A stretch of DNA of 64,000 bases, taken from NCBI GenBank assembly GCA_934691925.1, contig CAKUTI010000003.1:32210-96209 (forward strand). The letters run 5' to 3'. Positions 17,383 to 26,070 of the stretch are shown piece by piece. The position numbers and the translations under genes are program-made. The stretch's first letter is position 1. Each line of letters starts with the position of its first letter. Under the pieces are notes generated by a model. It saw nothing but the letters and a program-made list of their open reading frames with translations, searched no databases and was not told the origin of the DNA. Source of the DNA: an uncultured Treponema sp. GTDB taxonomy: Bacteria; Spirochaetota; Spirochaetia; Treponematales; Treponemataceae.

Positions 17383-17592
17383 ATGGAAAAGAAAATATAT
17401 GTTGACGGAATGTTCGACCCGGACACAGCCAGCAAAGTCGGCGCGGCTGTTAAAGCTGTTGCTGGCGTAACAAACTGCAATGCGAATTCTGATAAGTCAC
17501 AGGTTCTTGTTGATTTTGATGAGAGCGTCTCTGGCATTGAAGATGCTATCAACGCTGCAATCTCTTCTGTTGGAATCACAGTTTTAGGATAA
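17383..17592 (+). CDS. HMA-fold small protein lacking the CxxC metal site
   Basis: This 69-residue protein has the length and hydrophobic pattern of a heavy-metal-associated (CopZ-like) domain: GM...(A)SKVGAAVKAVAGV, then VLVDFDESVSGIEDAINAA and a final GITVLG. In metal chaperones the first loop reads GMxCxxC. Here it is GMFDPDT, so both cysteines are replaced (Asp and Thr). The only cysteine is in the TNCN turn. It therefore probably does not carry copper by the usual site. GGAG lies 10 bases before the ATG. It precedes a 2-hydroxyacid dehydrogenase by 15 bases. Confidence 0.8.
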   Translation: MEKKIYVDGMFDPDTASKVGAAVKAVAGVTNCNANSDKSQVLVDFDESVSGIEDAINAAISSVGITVLG

Positions 17593-17607
17593 AATAGGAC
17601 TAAAAAA

Positions 17608-18561
17608 ATGAAACTTACTGTTCTTGATGGCCACGGTCTAAATCCTGGCGATCTTTCTTGGGATTGTGTAAAATCCATCGTCGATGATTTTTCTGTTTAT
17701 GACCGTTCGCCTCAGGAACTTGTGCCTGAGAGGATTGGCGACAGTCAGTTAATTCTTCTTAACAAAGTAAATATCACAAAAGATATTGTTTCAAAGTGCA
17801 AAAATTTGAAATATATCGGAGTTCTTGCGACCGGCTACAACGTTGTTGATACAAAAGCTTGCCGTGAGGCTGGAATCACTGTAACAAATATTCCTTCATA
17901 CAGCACAGAGGCTGTTGCCCAGCACGTTTTTTCTTTCATCCTGAATTTTTCAAACAAAGTCGAAACGCATAGCCAGTCAGTTCAAAACGGTGGCTGGATA
18001 AAAAGTCCTGATTTTTGCTATTGGATTCCGCCGCTTTTTGAACTTTCTGGAAAAACGCTGGGAATTTTCGGATTCGGCCATATCGGACAGAAAGTTGCAG
18101 AAATCGCTCACGCGTTCGGAATGAATGTTCAGATTTGTGTCCACAGCGAAAAATCTTTCAAAGGAAATGAAAAAGCTGTTTCTTTTGAGGAGCTTTTGAA
18201 GACTTCTGATTTTGTGACACTTCATGCTCCTATGACAGCCCAGACAGAAAAAATCATCAATAAAGAAAGTCTAACTTTGATGAAAAAATCTGCATATCTG
18301 ATAAACACTGCGCGCGGAGGTCTCGTTGACGAGTCAGCCGTTAGAGACGCGCTTGAAAACGGCTTGATTTCAGGATATGCGGCAGACGTTATATTGAATG
18401 AGCCGATGAGAGCGGATTGCCCTCTTTACAAGGCGAAAAACTGCGTGATTACGCCGCATCTTGCGTGGGCTCCGTTTGAAACACGAAAGCGGCTTCTTGG
18501 AATTGCGGTTGACAATATCAAAAGCTTCTTGAACGGAAATCCTATAAACGTTGTAAATTAA
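17608..18561 (+). CDS. D-2-hydroxyacid dehydrogenase (glycerate dehydrogenase-like)
   Basis: This NAD-dependent oxidoreductase interconverts a 2-oxoacid and a D-2-hydroxyacid; hydroxypyruvate/D-glycerate is the closest named activity. GIFGFGHIGQKVAEIAHAFGM is the Rossmann glycine motif. LINTARGGLVDESAV supplies the substrate-binding arginine, and ITPHLAW contains the catalytic histidine. At 317 residues it is typical. AGGA lies just upstream. It sits between an HMA-like protein and leuCD, which suggests a shared pathway. The exact substrate cannot be read from the sequence. Confidence 0.88.
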   Translation: MKLTVLDGHGLNPGDLSWDCVKSIVDDFSVYDRSPQELVPERIGDSQLILLNKVNITKDIVSKCKNLKYIGVLATGYNVVDTKACREAGITVTNIPSYSTEAVAQHVFSFILNFSNKVETHSQSVQNGGWIKSPDFCYWIPPLFELSGKTLGIFGFGHIGQKVAEIAHAFGMNVQICVHSEKSFKGNEKAVSFEELLKTSDFVTLHAPMTAQTEKIINKESLTLMKKSAYLINTARGGLVDESAVRDALENGLISGYAADVILNEPMRADCPLYKAKNCVITPHLAWAPFETRKRLLGIAVDNIKSFLNGNPINVVN

Positions 18562-18592
18562 TTTTTTTATATAAACTTTAGAGGTACAGAAA

Positions 18593-19879
18593 ATGGGAAA
18601 AACCATTGCACAAAAAATTTTTGATTCTCATCTTGTAGACAAGCCTTTTCCTGGGACTTATGTTCTGAAGCTTGACCGCGTGTTCTGCCACGAGATTACA
18701 ACTCCTGTCGCAATTAACGACTTGGCAGAGCGCGGAAAAGACCGTGTTTTTGACCCGACAAAAATCAAGGCTGTAATTGACCACGTAACTCCGGCAAAAG
18801 ACAGTAAGACTGCAACTCAAGGGAAAATTTTGAGAGACTGGGCAAGACGCAACAATATCAAAGATTTTTTTGACATTGGCGCGAACGGCGTTTGCCATGC
18901 GATTTTCCCTGAAAAAGGATTTGTCCGCCCTGGATTTACAGTAATCATGGGAGACAGCCACACTTGCACTCACGGCGCATTTGGAGCTTTTGCTGCAGGC
19001 GTCGGAACAACCGACCTTGAAGTTGGAATCTTGAAAGGAGTCTGTTCTTTTAAAGAACCAAAGACAATTAAGTTTGTCTTGAACGGAAAACTCAAAGATG
19101 GCGTTTATGCAAAAGACGTTATTCTTCATCTGATTGGAAGAATCGGCGTGAACGGCGCGACAAACTGCGTTGTTGAATTCACAGGTCCTGTAATTGACAA
19201 TATGGGAATGGAAGAGCGCATGACTCTTTGCAATATGGCTGTTGAAGCTGGCGGAACAAGCGGAATCTGCTTCCCGGATGAAAAAACGGTTGATTATCTT
19301 TGGGAATTTATCAAAGACGAGTACAAGTCACGAGAAGACGCGATTGCCGATTATTCAAAATGGCGCGATGACGAGGACGCTGTTTACGAGAAAGTAATCA
19401 CAGAAGATTTGTCAAATCTCGAGCCTGTATGCACAATCAACTACAAGCCAGATCAGATTAAGAAAATTTCAGAAATGAAAGGAACTCACGTTGATCAGGT
19501 TTACATCGGCTCTTGCACAAACGGACGCATTTCAGACCTTAGAATTGCTGCTCAGGTTTTGAAAGGTCATCATCTTGCTGACGGAACTCGCGGAATCGTT
19601 TCTCCTGCGACACCAAAAATCTATAAAATGGCTGTTGATGAAGGCTTGATTGACATTTTCCTTGAAGCTGGTTTCTGCGTGACAAACCCGACTTGCGGAG
19701 CTTGTCTTGGAATGTCAAACGGCGTTCTTGCAGAAGGCGAAGTTTGCGCTTCTACAACAAACAGAAACTTCAACGGACGCATGGGAAAAGGCGGAATGGT
19801 TCATCTTATGAGCCCTGCTTCGGCTGCTGCTACTGCAATCGCTGGAACAATCACAAATTCTGAACTTTACAGAGGATAA
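18593..19879 (+). CDS. leuC: 3-isopropylmalate dehydratase-family large subunit
   Basis: This aconitase-superfamily subunit binds a [4Fe-4S] cluster and isomerises hydroxy-dicarboxylates. The cluster cysteines are in IGSCTNGR and NPTCGACLGM, and MGDSHTCTHGAFGAFAAGVGTTDLE is the active-site block. At 428 residues it belongs to the shorter group that includes archaeal and clostridial LeuC and homoaconitase/dimethylmalate dehydratase relatives. No leuA or leuB is adjacent. AGAGGT precedes the ATG. Leucine synthesis is the default inference, but another hydroxyacid is possible. Confidence 0.9.
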   Translation: MGKTIAQKIFDSHLVDKPFPGTYVLKLDRVFCHEITTPVAINDLAERGKDRVFDPTKIKAVIDHVTPAKDSKTATQGKILRDWARRNNIKDFFDIGANGVCHAIFPEKGFVRPGFTVIMGDSHTCTHGAFGAFAAGVGTTDLEVGILKGVCSFKEPKTIKFVLNGKLKDGVYAKDVILHLIGRIGVNGATNCVVEFTGPVIDNMGMEERMTLCNMAVEAGGTSGICFPDEKTVDYLWEFIKDEYKSREDAIADYSKWRDDEDAVYEKVITEDLSNLEPVCTINYKPDQIKKISEMKGTHVDQVYIGSCTNGRISDLRIAAQVLKGHHLADGTRGIVSPATPKIYKMAVDEGLIDIFLEAGFCVTNPTCGACLGMSNGVLAEGEVCASTTNRNFNGRMGKGGMVHLMSPASAAATAIAGTITNSELYRG

Positions 19880-19927
19880 AAAGCACGGCGTCATTCGCCT
19901 TGTAAAAAAACATAAAGGGGAAATTTT

Positions 19928-20461
19928 ATGAAAGCATTCGGTGGACCGGTACTTTTTTTGGATCGCTCAGATATAAACACTGACGAAATCATTCCTGCAA
20001 AATATTTGACAGAAATTTCAAAGCAGGCGTTGAAGCCTTACTGCCTTGAAGACCTTAAGCTCGAAGGCTTTGATGCAAAACGCGATGTTCCTGGAAAAAA
20101 AGTGATTATCACTCGCGAGAATTTCGGCTGTGGCTCAAGCCGTGAGCACGCTCCGTGGGCGCTTGAAGTAAACGGAATCTACACTGTAATCGCTCCGAAC
20201 TTCGCGCGCATTTTCAGACAGAATATGTACAACTGCGGTCTTCTTGCTCTTGATATGCCAAAACGCGATATTGATGATATGTTCCGTACTTTTGCAGATA
20301 AGGATTGCGAGTGCAAAATCGAGCCAAAAGATGACGGCACATGGAAAGTCAAGCTTATTGCAGGCTCCCTTTCAAAAAGCTACCCTTTCAAGCTTGAAGG
20401 CTTCGAAAAGGCTTTGATTGAAAATGAAGGCTGGATTGGCTACGCCGAGTCAAAATACTAA
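19928..20461 (+). CDS. leuD: 3-isopropylmalate dehydratase-family small subunit
   Basis: This is the swivelling partner of the preceding large subunit. NTDEIIPAKYLT is the substrate-recognition loop, and FGCGSSREHAPWAL is the invariant glycine/serine/arginine motif of the small subunit. At 177 residues it is near the usual 160-170. The loop reads YLTE rather than a specificity sequence I can assign with certainty, leaving 3-isopropylmalate, methylmalate-type or homoaconitate substrates open. AAAGGGG precedes the start, and a strong terminator closes the unit at 20477-20505. Confidence 0.9.
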   Translation: MKAFGGPVLFLDRSDINTDEIIPAKYLTEISKQALKPYCLEDLKLEGFDAKRDVPGKKVIITRENFGCGSSREHAPWALEVNGIYTVIAPNFARIFRQNMYNCGLLALDMPKRDIDDMFRTFADKDCECKIEPKDDGTWKVKLIAGSLSKSYPFKLEGFEKALIENEGWIGYAESKY

Positions 20462-20476
20462 TAATTTTATTATTCA

Positions 20477-20505
20477 GGGCTTTCGCTTTTGAAAGCCCTT
20501 TTTTT
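20477..20505 (+). terminator. Terminator after leuD
   Basis: GGGCTTTC (20477-20484) pairs with GAAAGCCC (20491-20498) across 6 bases, followed by seven T. The next gene's ATG starts directly after the T run. Confidence 0.92.
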
Positions 20506-21213
20506 ATGATTTTCTTTTCTTTAGCGGAATTTATATTTGTCGCTTTTTTTCTAATCGCCCCGCCTCTTTTTAACGCTCCAAAAAATGAAATTCTCGTTCT
20601 TGATTTTTCAAAAGGATATTCATTTTCAACTTATGCTGTCTTTCTTGTTTCAGTTTTTATCTTTGCCGAAAGAAGTTTTTCAGACAAAAAAAATAATAAA
20701 ACAGGCGATTTAATCACGAAAAAATCCAGTTTAATTGAAAAAACAAGTGTCGGGACTGTCTGTCTTGGGACGATTTTTATTGTCTCAGCATTTTTCCAGC
20801 TTTCCGCTTTGCTTGAAAATAAAAATAGTTTCAATTCACAGAAAATAATTTTCCCGGAAAACTTTTTTTACTTTATAAATTTTTTATTCGGAACTCTTTT
20901 TGCGGCTTTTTCCGAGGAAGTGATTTACCGCTTTTATCTTCCTTTTGCGCTAAAAGAGAATGTTAAAAATCTAAGCCGGGAAAAGCTGAATTCTGAAAAG
21001 TCAAAAACGCTGAATTTGTTTTTTGAATTTCTATCAGCTTGCGTTTTTGCGCTGAGCCATCGCTATCTGGGAATTCTTGCTGTTTTGAACGCATTTTTTT
21101 CCGGGCTGGTTTTAAGATTCTGCATGATAAAATCAAAATCCGTGTTTGTGCCGTTTTTTATTCATTCGCTTTACAATTTTTCAGTTTTCATTTTTGTCAA
21201 ATTTATTGGCTAA
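20506..21213 (+). CDS. CPBP-family intramembrane glutamic-type protease
   Basis: This is a predicted membrane protease of the CAAX-processing/bacteriocin-processing group. Of 235 residues, most lie in six to seven hydrophobic segments. The family motifs are present in order: EEVIYR (the EExxxR of motif 1), an F..SHR histidine motif and a final HSLYNF (HxxxN). The ATG directly follows the T run of the leuD terminator with no ribosome-binding site, so the start or its promoter is uncertain. An internal start would cut the first membrane helix. Function in this organism is unknown. Confidence 0.82.
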   Translation: MIFFSLAEFIFVAFFLIAPPLFNAPKNEILVLDFSKGYSFSTYAVFLVSVFIFAERSFSDKKNNKTGDLITKKSSLIEKTSVGTVCLGTIFIVSAFFQLSALLENKNSFNSQKIIFPENFFYFINFLFGTLFAAFSEEVIYRFYLPFALKENVKNLSREKLNSEKSKTLNLFFEFLSACVFALSHRYLGILAVLNAFFSGLVLRFCMIKSKSVFVPFFIHSLYNFSVFIFVKFIG

Positions 21214-21216
21214 ATG

Positions 21217-22212
21217 CTAAATTCCAAAAATTGATTCTATTTTTTTTAATGTCCAGCTGCTAATTTCGTAAACAGCATTTATAGATTGAAAAGATTTTTG
21301 AGTTTGGCTATTCGATTCTGATGAAAAAATCTTTTTAGAGCAAAGAAAATTTCCGTCCGGCATTTTTTGAAACGACAAAACAGAAACTGCTCCGCTTCCG
21401 TCTTCCATCCGCAAAGAAGAATATGCGGAAGAAAAATCAAATTGAGCGTCGCTTTCGTTTCCGTGCCGCAAAGCTAGAATCTCAGACTTAAAAGCGGAAA
21501 AAGCCGAATCTTCATCTGAAAATGAAATTCGACTTAGAGAAGCGGTATCTTCAATTTTATGAAATGAATATGTCATTTTTACAGGATTTTTTATTTCAGG
21601 AAAAAGGCTTCCGTCTGCCCAGTAATTGAAATTCTGCGCAAGAAACTGGGAAACGTCATCTTCGATTTCGTAAAAAGTTCCAGACGAAAAAATTGTTATT
21701 CTGTTTAAAAGCTGGTTTTGTGAATAAAAGCAAATTTGAGAGAGAAGAGAATTCTTTGAATCATAAAAAGAAATGGTTTTCTCTTGGAAAGAAAAATCTT
21801 TGTATGTTGTATTATTTTTTAGACTGCCATCTAAAAACAAATTTTCATTATGTGCATTTTTTTTGACATCTTTATAGTTGCTTGAAATTATTTTATACAG
21901 TTTTCTGATTTTTGTAAAATTGCTAAGTAAAAGTTCTATAATTTTTTGGTCTGCAAAATCAGTTTTTCCGTTTTGCTGAACAAAAAAAGTTTCGCCTGTT
22001 TTTTTAATTGAGATTTCGCCATTGTTTTCGTCAGTCCCGTCTTGAATCAAAATCAGACCGACATCGTTTTTGTATTTTGGATTTAAGAGAACCGAATCAA
22101 CAGATTTTTGTCTTGCAAAAGAGTCGTTTGAAAAAAAAAATGTCAAAATAAAAATCAAAGCTGAAAAACAGGAAACAACGAAAAGCCGCTTGTTCAAATC
22201 TTTATTTTTCAT
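21217..22212 (-). CDS. DUF4340-like protein of a Gld-type ABC system
   Basis: This 331-residue protein has one N-terminal transmembrane helix (LFVVSCFSALIFILTFFF) and a long extracytoplasmic part. It resembles DUF4340 proteins, which occur next to GldG-type ABC components. I choose the start at 22212 (MKNKDLNKRL) because GAGG lies about 8 bases upstream and the gene then overlaps the previous stop by 11 bases. A longer frame from 22257 exists. It is the last gene of the minus-strand ABC operon. Its role is unknown, presumably assisting the transporter. Confidence 0.72.
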   Translation of the reverse strand: MKNKDLNKRLFVVSCFSALIFILTFFFSNDSFARQKSVDSVLLNPKYKNDVGLILIQDGTDENNGEISIKKTGETFFVQQNGKTDFADQKIIELLLSNFTKIRKLYKIISSNYKDVKKNAHNENLFLDGSLKNNTTYKDFSFQEKTISFYDSKNSLLSQICFYSQNQLLNRITIFSSGTFYEIEDDVSQFLAQNFNYWADGSLFPEIKNPVKMTYSFHKIEDTASLSRISFSDEDSAFSAFKSEILALRHGNESDAQFDFSSAYSSLRMEDGSGAVSVLSFQKMPDGNFLCSKKIFSSESNSQTQKSFQSINAVYEISSWTLKKIESIFGI

Positions 22213-24394
22213 AAGTTTTTCCTCTATAAAATCTTGCACAGAAAACAAAAATTCCAAAAGCGAGAATCAGAACTGGAAGCAGAACGAAATTCAAAACTAG
22301 CACGAAGTTTTTCATTGAAGAAAATTTGTCTTTTTCGGTGATTTTGTAAAGCGAAGTGTTGCGCTGGGATTTTTCCATCAGCGAGGCAAGCTGTTTTTCG
22401 CCTTGAAGTTTTAGAATCTGGCCCGCAAAAAAATCGTAGTTCCTAAAATCAATCGAATTTTCCCCGGATATAAATCCAGTCATCAATGAAGAGAGAAAAA
22501 ACTGGTCCGGAATAAAAACAATGTTCCCGTTTTTCGCGCCGACAATATAACGCGCAGTTGCTTTTCCTGAAGCCTTTGCAGATTTTGGAATCTTGAACGG
22601 GTCTGTTAGAAAAAGGCTTTTGCCGAATGTATCGTCCGCGCTTTCCTGAAGCCATGCGTAATTAGTCGTAAACAAAACAGGCTCGGCATTTCCGTAAAGT
22701 TCAAGCGGGCTTGCCCAAAAAAGCGTAACGCCCTGTTTCGCTTCGCTCTGGCCTTGAAGCGAAAGCCAAAGCGGATAATTCACGACAATATATTCTTCGT
22801 TGCTTCCCTCGCCGCTCGCCATCGTAAGCGGATAGCAAGAAATATCCTCGACAAGCGAATTTTGAAGGGCGAAGCCTTTTGAATTTAAATATGAAAGAAA
22901 GCGGTCGTTTTTTGATTTTGTGATTTTCCACTCTTCTTCTATTGAAGTGTTGAACTGGCTCGTCATAACGAACGCTCTCGTTCCTTTTTCAAGCGCGGAT
23001 TCAAGCAACTCTTCCTGTTCAAAATTCATTTTTTCAGAGCCGAAAACTGCGACAAAATCCTGCGGGGTCAGATTTTTCAGAATTTCAAAAGAATTTTTTT
23101 CGTCAATTTTCACAGCCTTAAATCCTCTCGAGTTCAGCCACGGCTCAACATACATATAATCCTTGTCGAGGCTTCTGCCGTTTCCGCAAAAAAGATAAGC
23201 GAGACGCTCTTTTCTTGTAACAAGCGTCTGAAGCCGCTGCGCAAAGTCGTATTCAAGATTCTGCGTTGAAAGCACAAACGGAATCATCGAAGACTTTTCG
23301 CCGTATTGAAGCAGAATTGTTGAAAAAACGGTTGTGTATTCTGTCTTGTTTTCTGTTGCCGAGCGGATTTGCTGCCCTTGAATTCCCAGCGCTTTGAGTT
23401 TTTCAGAATCCGCATTTTGAATCGTCAAAGTCACGTTCGGCGAAAGCGAGCTGAACTCAGTCAAATATTCAGAAACGTCGCCGACTTGCGGATAAAGATT
23501 TTTCAGCTCTTTTGAACGAAAATAAGTGATTCTGAGCGTGTCTGAAAGATTTTTAATCAGCTCCTTGTTGGCTTTTGAAACGGAAAACTGCTTTGAAGAT
23601 GAAAAATCGAGTCGAAAATAAATTCTTGAAAAAGAAAATGAAAGCAAAATCAGAATAAAAGAGAAAAGAAAAAACGTAATTTTGCTTATTTTCCGTGAAA
23701 TTCGTTTGTATTCAAGCGAAATCGAAAGCAAAATCAAAATAAAAGTCGAGAAGAAAAAATAAACAGCGTTTCTTGAATCAAAAATTCCTTTTGAAAATGA
23801 ATCAAAATGCCACGAAAAACTGAAAGTTCTGCACAAAAATGAAAGAAAATTCCCAGCTGAGCTATAAAGCGGAAGAAGATGTATAAAATTTACGACAGCA
23901 AGCAAAAAAGAAGTTATCAAGATTGAAGCCGCTGGCGAAGATTTGCATAAATTGAAAGAAAAAAAAGCGAGCGAAAAAGCTGAGAAAGCGAAAAAGACAA
24001 TTCCGAGAAAACTTAAAAAAATCTGTCCTGCGTCAATATCTCCAAAAAAAGAGACCGAGAGCGGAACTGCAAAAAGCAGAAAAATCGGAATCAAAAAAAC
24101 TGTCACAGCGGAAAGCAAAATCGAAATGTGGCGTGAAAAACTTGAAAAAGGAAGCGAGTCGTCCAAAAGAAAAGAACGAAGTCTGAGCGCGAGAAGCGGA
24201 ACTGTTATTATCGCGATGTACGGAATAGATCTTAAAAGCGGCCGCAAGTCTGTCGAGCCGATTCCGCTGACAAAAAATTTTGATACGAAGAAAAATCTGA
24301 AAGCGCAAAAAAGAATTGTCAGAACCGAAGAAACGTAAAAAAGCGGGTCGATAAAAAAAGAGCGAAGAGAAATTTTATAAAGCGAAGTTTTCAA
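22202..24394 (-). CDS. Fused ABC-2 permease and GldG-type auxiliary protein
   Basis: This 730-residue membrane protein carries two usually separate parts. Residues 1-245 hold about six transmembrane helices, like the GldF/ABC-2 permease. A seventh helix follows, then a large extracytoplasmic region (about 270-690) of the GldG/ABC-transporter-auxiliary type with LAYLFCGNGRSLDKDYMYVEPWLNSRGF. A last helix lies near the C-terminus. It starts with TTG, preceded by AGAGG 7 bases away. With the ATPase upstream and the DUF4340 protein downstream it forms a compact three-gene exporter. The substrate is unknown; spirochaetes do not glide by the Bacteroidetes Gld machinery. Confidence 0.82.
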   Translation of the reverse strand: MKTSLYKISLRSFFIDPLFYVSSVLTILFCAFRFFFVSKFFVSGIGSTDLRPLLRSIPYIAIITVPLLALRLRSFLLDDSLPFSSFSRHISILLSAVTVFLIPIFLLFAVPLSVSFFGDIDAGQIFLSFLGIVFFAFSAFSLAFFSFNLCKSSPAASILITSFLLAVVNFIHLLPLYSSAGNFLSFLCRTFSFSWHFDSFSKGIFDSRNAVYFFFSTFILILLSISLEYKRISRKISKITFFLFSFILILLSFSFSRIYFRLDFSSSKQFSVSKANKELIKNLSDTLRITYFRSKELKNLYPQVGDVSEYLTEFSSLSPNVTLTIQNADSEKLKALGIQGQQIRSATENKTEYTTVFSTILLQYGEKSSMIPFVLSTQNLEYDFAQRLQTLVTRKERLAYLFCGNGRSLDKDYMYVEPWLNSRGFKAVKIDEKNSFEILKNLTPQDFVAVFGSEKMNFEQEELLESALEKGTRAFVMTSQFNTSIEEEWKITKSKNDRFLSYLNSKGFALQNSLVEDISCYPLTMASGEGSNEEYIVVNYPLWLSLQGQSEAKQGVTLFWASPLELYGNAEPVLFTTNYAWLQESADDTFGKSLFLTDPFKIPKSAKASGKATARYIVGAKNGNIVFIPDQFFLSSLMTGFISGENSIDFRNYDFFAGQILKLQGEKQLASLMEKSQRNTSLYKITEKDKFSSMKNFVLVLNFVLLPVLILAFGIFVFCARFYRGKTYEK

Positions 24395-24405
24395 ACTTTA
24401 ACCTC

Positions 24406-25128
24406 TTATTCAGGCTGAGCGAGGCGAAAAAAAGCCTCTTCCAAAGAATTTGAATTTGCAGATTTTATGATTTCAGGAATCGTTCCGTGCGCCGCGATTT
24501 TTCCGCGGCTTAAAATCAGAATGTCGTCACAAAGAGCCTCAGCTTCCTGCATTATGTGGGTGGAAATTATTATAGTCCGTTTTTTCCGAAGAGATTTTAC
24601 GAAAGAGCGCATTTTTATGATTTGAGACGGGTCAAGACCGCTTGCAGGTTCGTCCAGAATCAAGACTGGAGGATTAAAAATCAAAGCTTGGGCGAAATTG
24701 ACTCTTTGACGCTGCCCTTTTGAAAGCTTCTTGATTTTTTTGTTCATCAGCTCTTTTAAGGACAGATTTTCAAGAATCTCCGATTTCAAATTTTCCAAGG
24801 AAAGCGAATTTTCGGCAGAATGAAGGCTCAAAATGGAATAAAGATACTCGAAAACCTTGTATTCAGGAGGCATTTCAGGCTCTTCCGTGACAAATCCAGC
24901 CAGATTCCGCACAATTTCGGTCTCTTCTGCCACGCTTTTTCCGTCAACAAGAATCTCGCCTGAAGTTGGAAGATGGCGCGCGGAAATCGCCTTTAAAATC
25001 GTTGTCTTTCCAGCTCCGTTCGGCCCTAAAATTCCTGTAATCTTGCCTTCCTCACATTCAAACGAGACATCTGAAACCGCGAGAAAATTTTTGTATTCTT
25101 TTGAAAAATTTTTTACAACAACAGGCAT
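24406..25128 (-). CDS. ABC transporter ATP-binding protein, Gld/ABC-2 type
   Basis: This 240-residue nucleotide-binding subunit has Walker A GPNGAGKTT near residue 37, the ABC signature LSKGQRQRVNFAQAL, Walker B VLILDEPASGLDP and the H-loop STH. The short C-terminal tail is typical of ABC-2 exporters and GldA-like ATPases. It precedes the fused permease gene by 11 bases and follows the RNase Z gene by 14, so all are probably on one transcript. Confidence 0.92.
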   Translation of the reverse strand: MPVVVKNFSKEYKNFLAVSDVSFECEEGKITGILGPNGAGKTTILKAISARHLPTSGEILVDGKSVAEETEIVRNLAGFVTEEPEMPPEYKVFEYLYSILSLHSAENSLSLENLKSEILENLSLKELMNKKIKKLSKGQRQRVNFAQALIFNPPVLILDEPASGLDPSQIIKMRSFVKSLRKKRTIIISTHIMQEAEALCDDILILSRGKIAAHGTIPEIIKSANSNSLEEAFFRLAQPE

Positions 25129-25142
25129 TTTTTTAGCGTCTT

Positions 25143-26063
25143 TCAGTCTTCAAAAGGAATTTCAAATCTCATTCTGTCGCGTGTAAGCTCCGCGTTCGGA
25201 TAAACTTCTCTGGCCTGCTCGAGCAAAACTGGAAGTTCCTTATCGGTATAGCGCGGGCTGTAATGAATCATCGCCATTCGCTTTGAATTTGAGTCTCTTG
25301 CGATTGTCGCCGCCTGACGAGAAGTCATATGCTTTTTTTCTTTTGCCTGATCCGCGCAGTCATCTGAAAACATTCCCTCGCAGATTAAAAGGTCGCTTCC
25401 TCTGACTTCCTGCGAAATTGACGGAAGATAAAGTGTGTCTGTTACAAAACTGAATTTTCTTCCGCTCCGCTTCTCGCCCATAACATCTGACGGCTTGATG
25501 ATCTTTCCGTCTTCAAGAGTGATTTCATCGCCCCGTTGGAGCTTTCCAAAAAGCGGTCCCGGCTTTACGCCTAATGAAACAGCTTTTTCAACATTAAATT
25601 CTCCCGGACGATCAAGCTCTTCCAAAGTGTAGCCGACGCAAGTTTTTGTGTGCTGCAAAGGAAAAGCCCGAACGTAAAATCCGTCGCCCTCATGCACAAC
25701 GCAAGGCGCGGTTATTTCTTTTACGATAATCGGATAGTTTATGTACATATCAAGAACGCTTCTGCTGGTCTCAACATATTCCTTGATTTTCGGTGGTCCG
25801 TAAATGTAAAGCGGCTCTGTGCGCTCAACCTGCGAGTTAAGCATCAAGATTCCAGGCAAGCCAGTCACGTGGTCTGCGTGAGTGTGAGAGATAAAAATCG
25901 CGTCGATTTTCTTCCATTTAAGATTAAGCCTTTTGAGAGAAACCTGAGTTCCTTCTCCGCAGTCGAACAAAAACAAATCGCCTTTCCGCCTTAGAAGAAC
26001 CGAAGTCAAATGGCGGTAAGGAAGCGGCATCATGCCTCCGCAGCCTAAAACAAATGCTTCCAT
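25143..26063 (-). CDS. rnz: Ribonuclease Z
   Basis: This metallo-beta-lactamase-fold endonuclease removes 3' trailers from tRNA precursors. SHTHADHVTGLPG is the metal-binding HxHxDH motif. The N-terminus MEAFVLGCGGMMPLP and SFVTDT (D-motif) and MIHYSPRYTD (last histidine) follow the RNase Z order. At 306 residues it is a standard short form. GAGGAAG is 13 bases before the ATG. It lies within a minus-strand run between a FemAB-like gene and the ABC genes, with no obvious functional link. Confidence 0.95.
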   Translation of the reverse strand: MEAFVLGCGGMMPLPYRHLTSVLLRRKGDLFLFDCGEGTQVSLKRLNLKWKKIDAIFISHTHADHVTGLPGILMLNSQVERTEPLYIYGPPKIKEYVETSRSVLDMYINYPIIVKEITAPCVVHEGDGFYVRAFPLQHTKTCVGYTLEELDRPGEFNVEKAVSLGVKPGPLFGKLQRGDEITLEDGKIIKPSDVMGEKRSGRKFSFVTDTLYLPSISQEVRGSDLLICEGMFSDDCADQAKEKKHMTSRQAATIARDSNSKRMAMIHYSPRYTDKELPVLLEQAREVYPNAELTRDRMRFEIPFED

Positions 26064-26070
26064 AATAATA

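Noticed and set aside
20477..20515. Internal start for the CPBP protease after the terminator
   Set aside because: A later start would remove part of the first membrane helix, and no better ribosome-binding site is present downstream. The start at 20506 is kept, with doubt noted.
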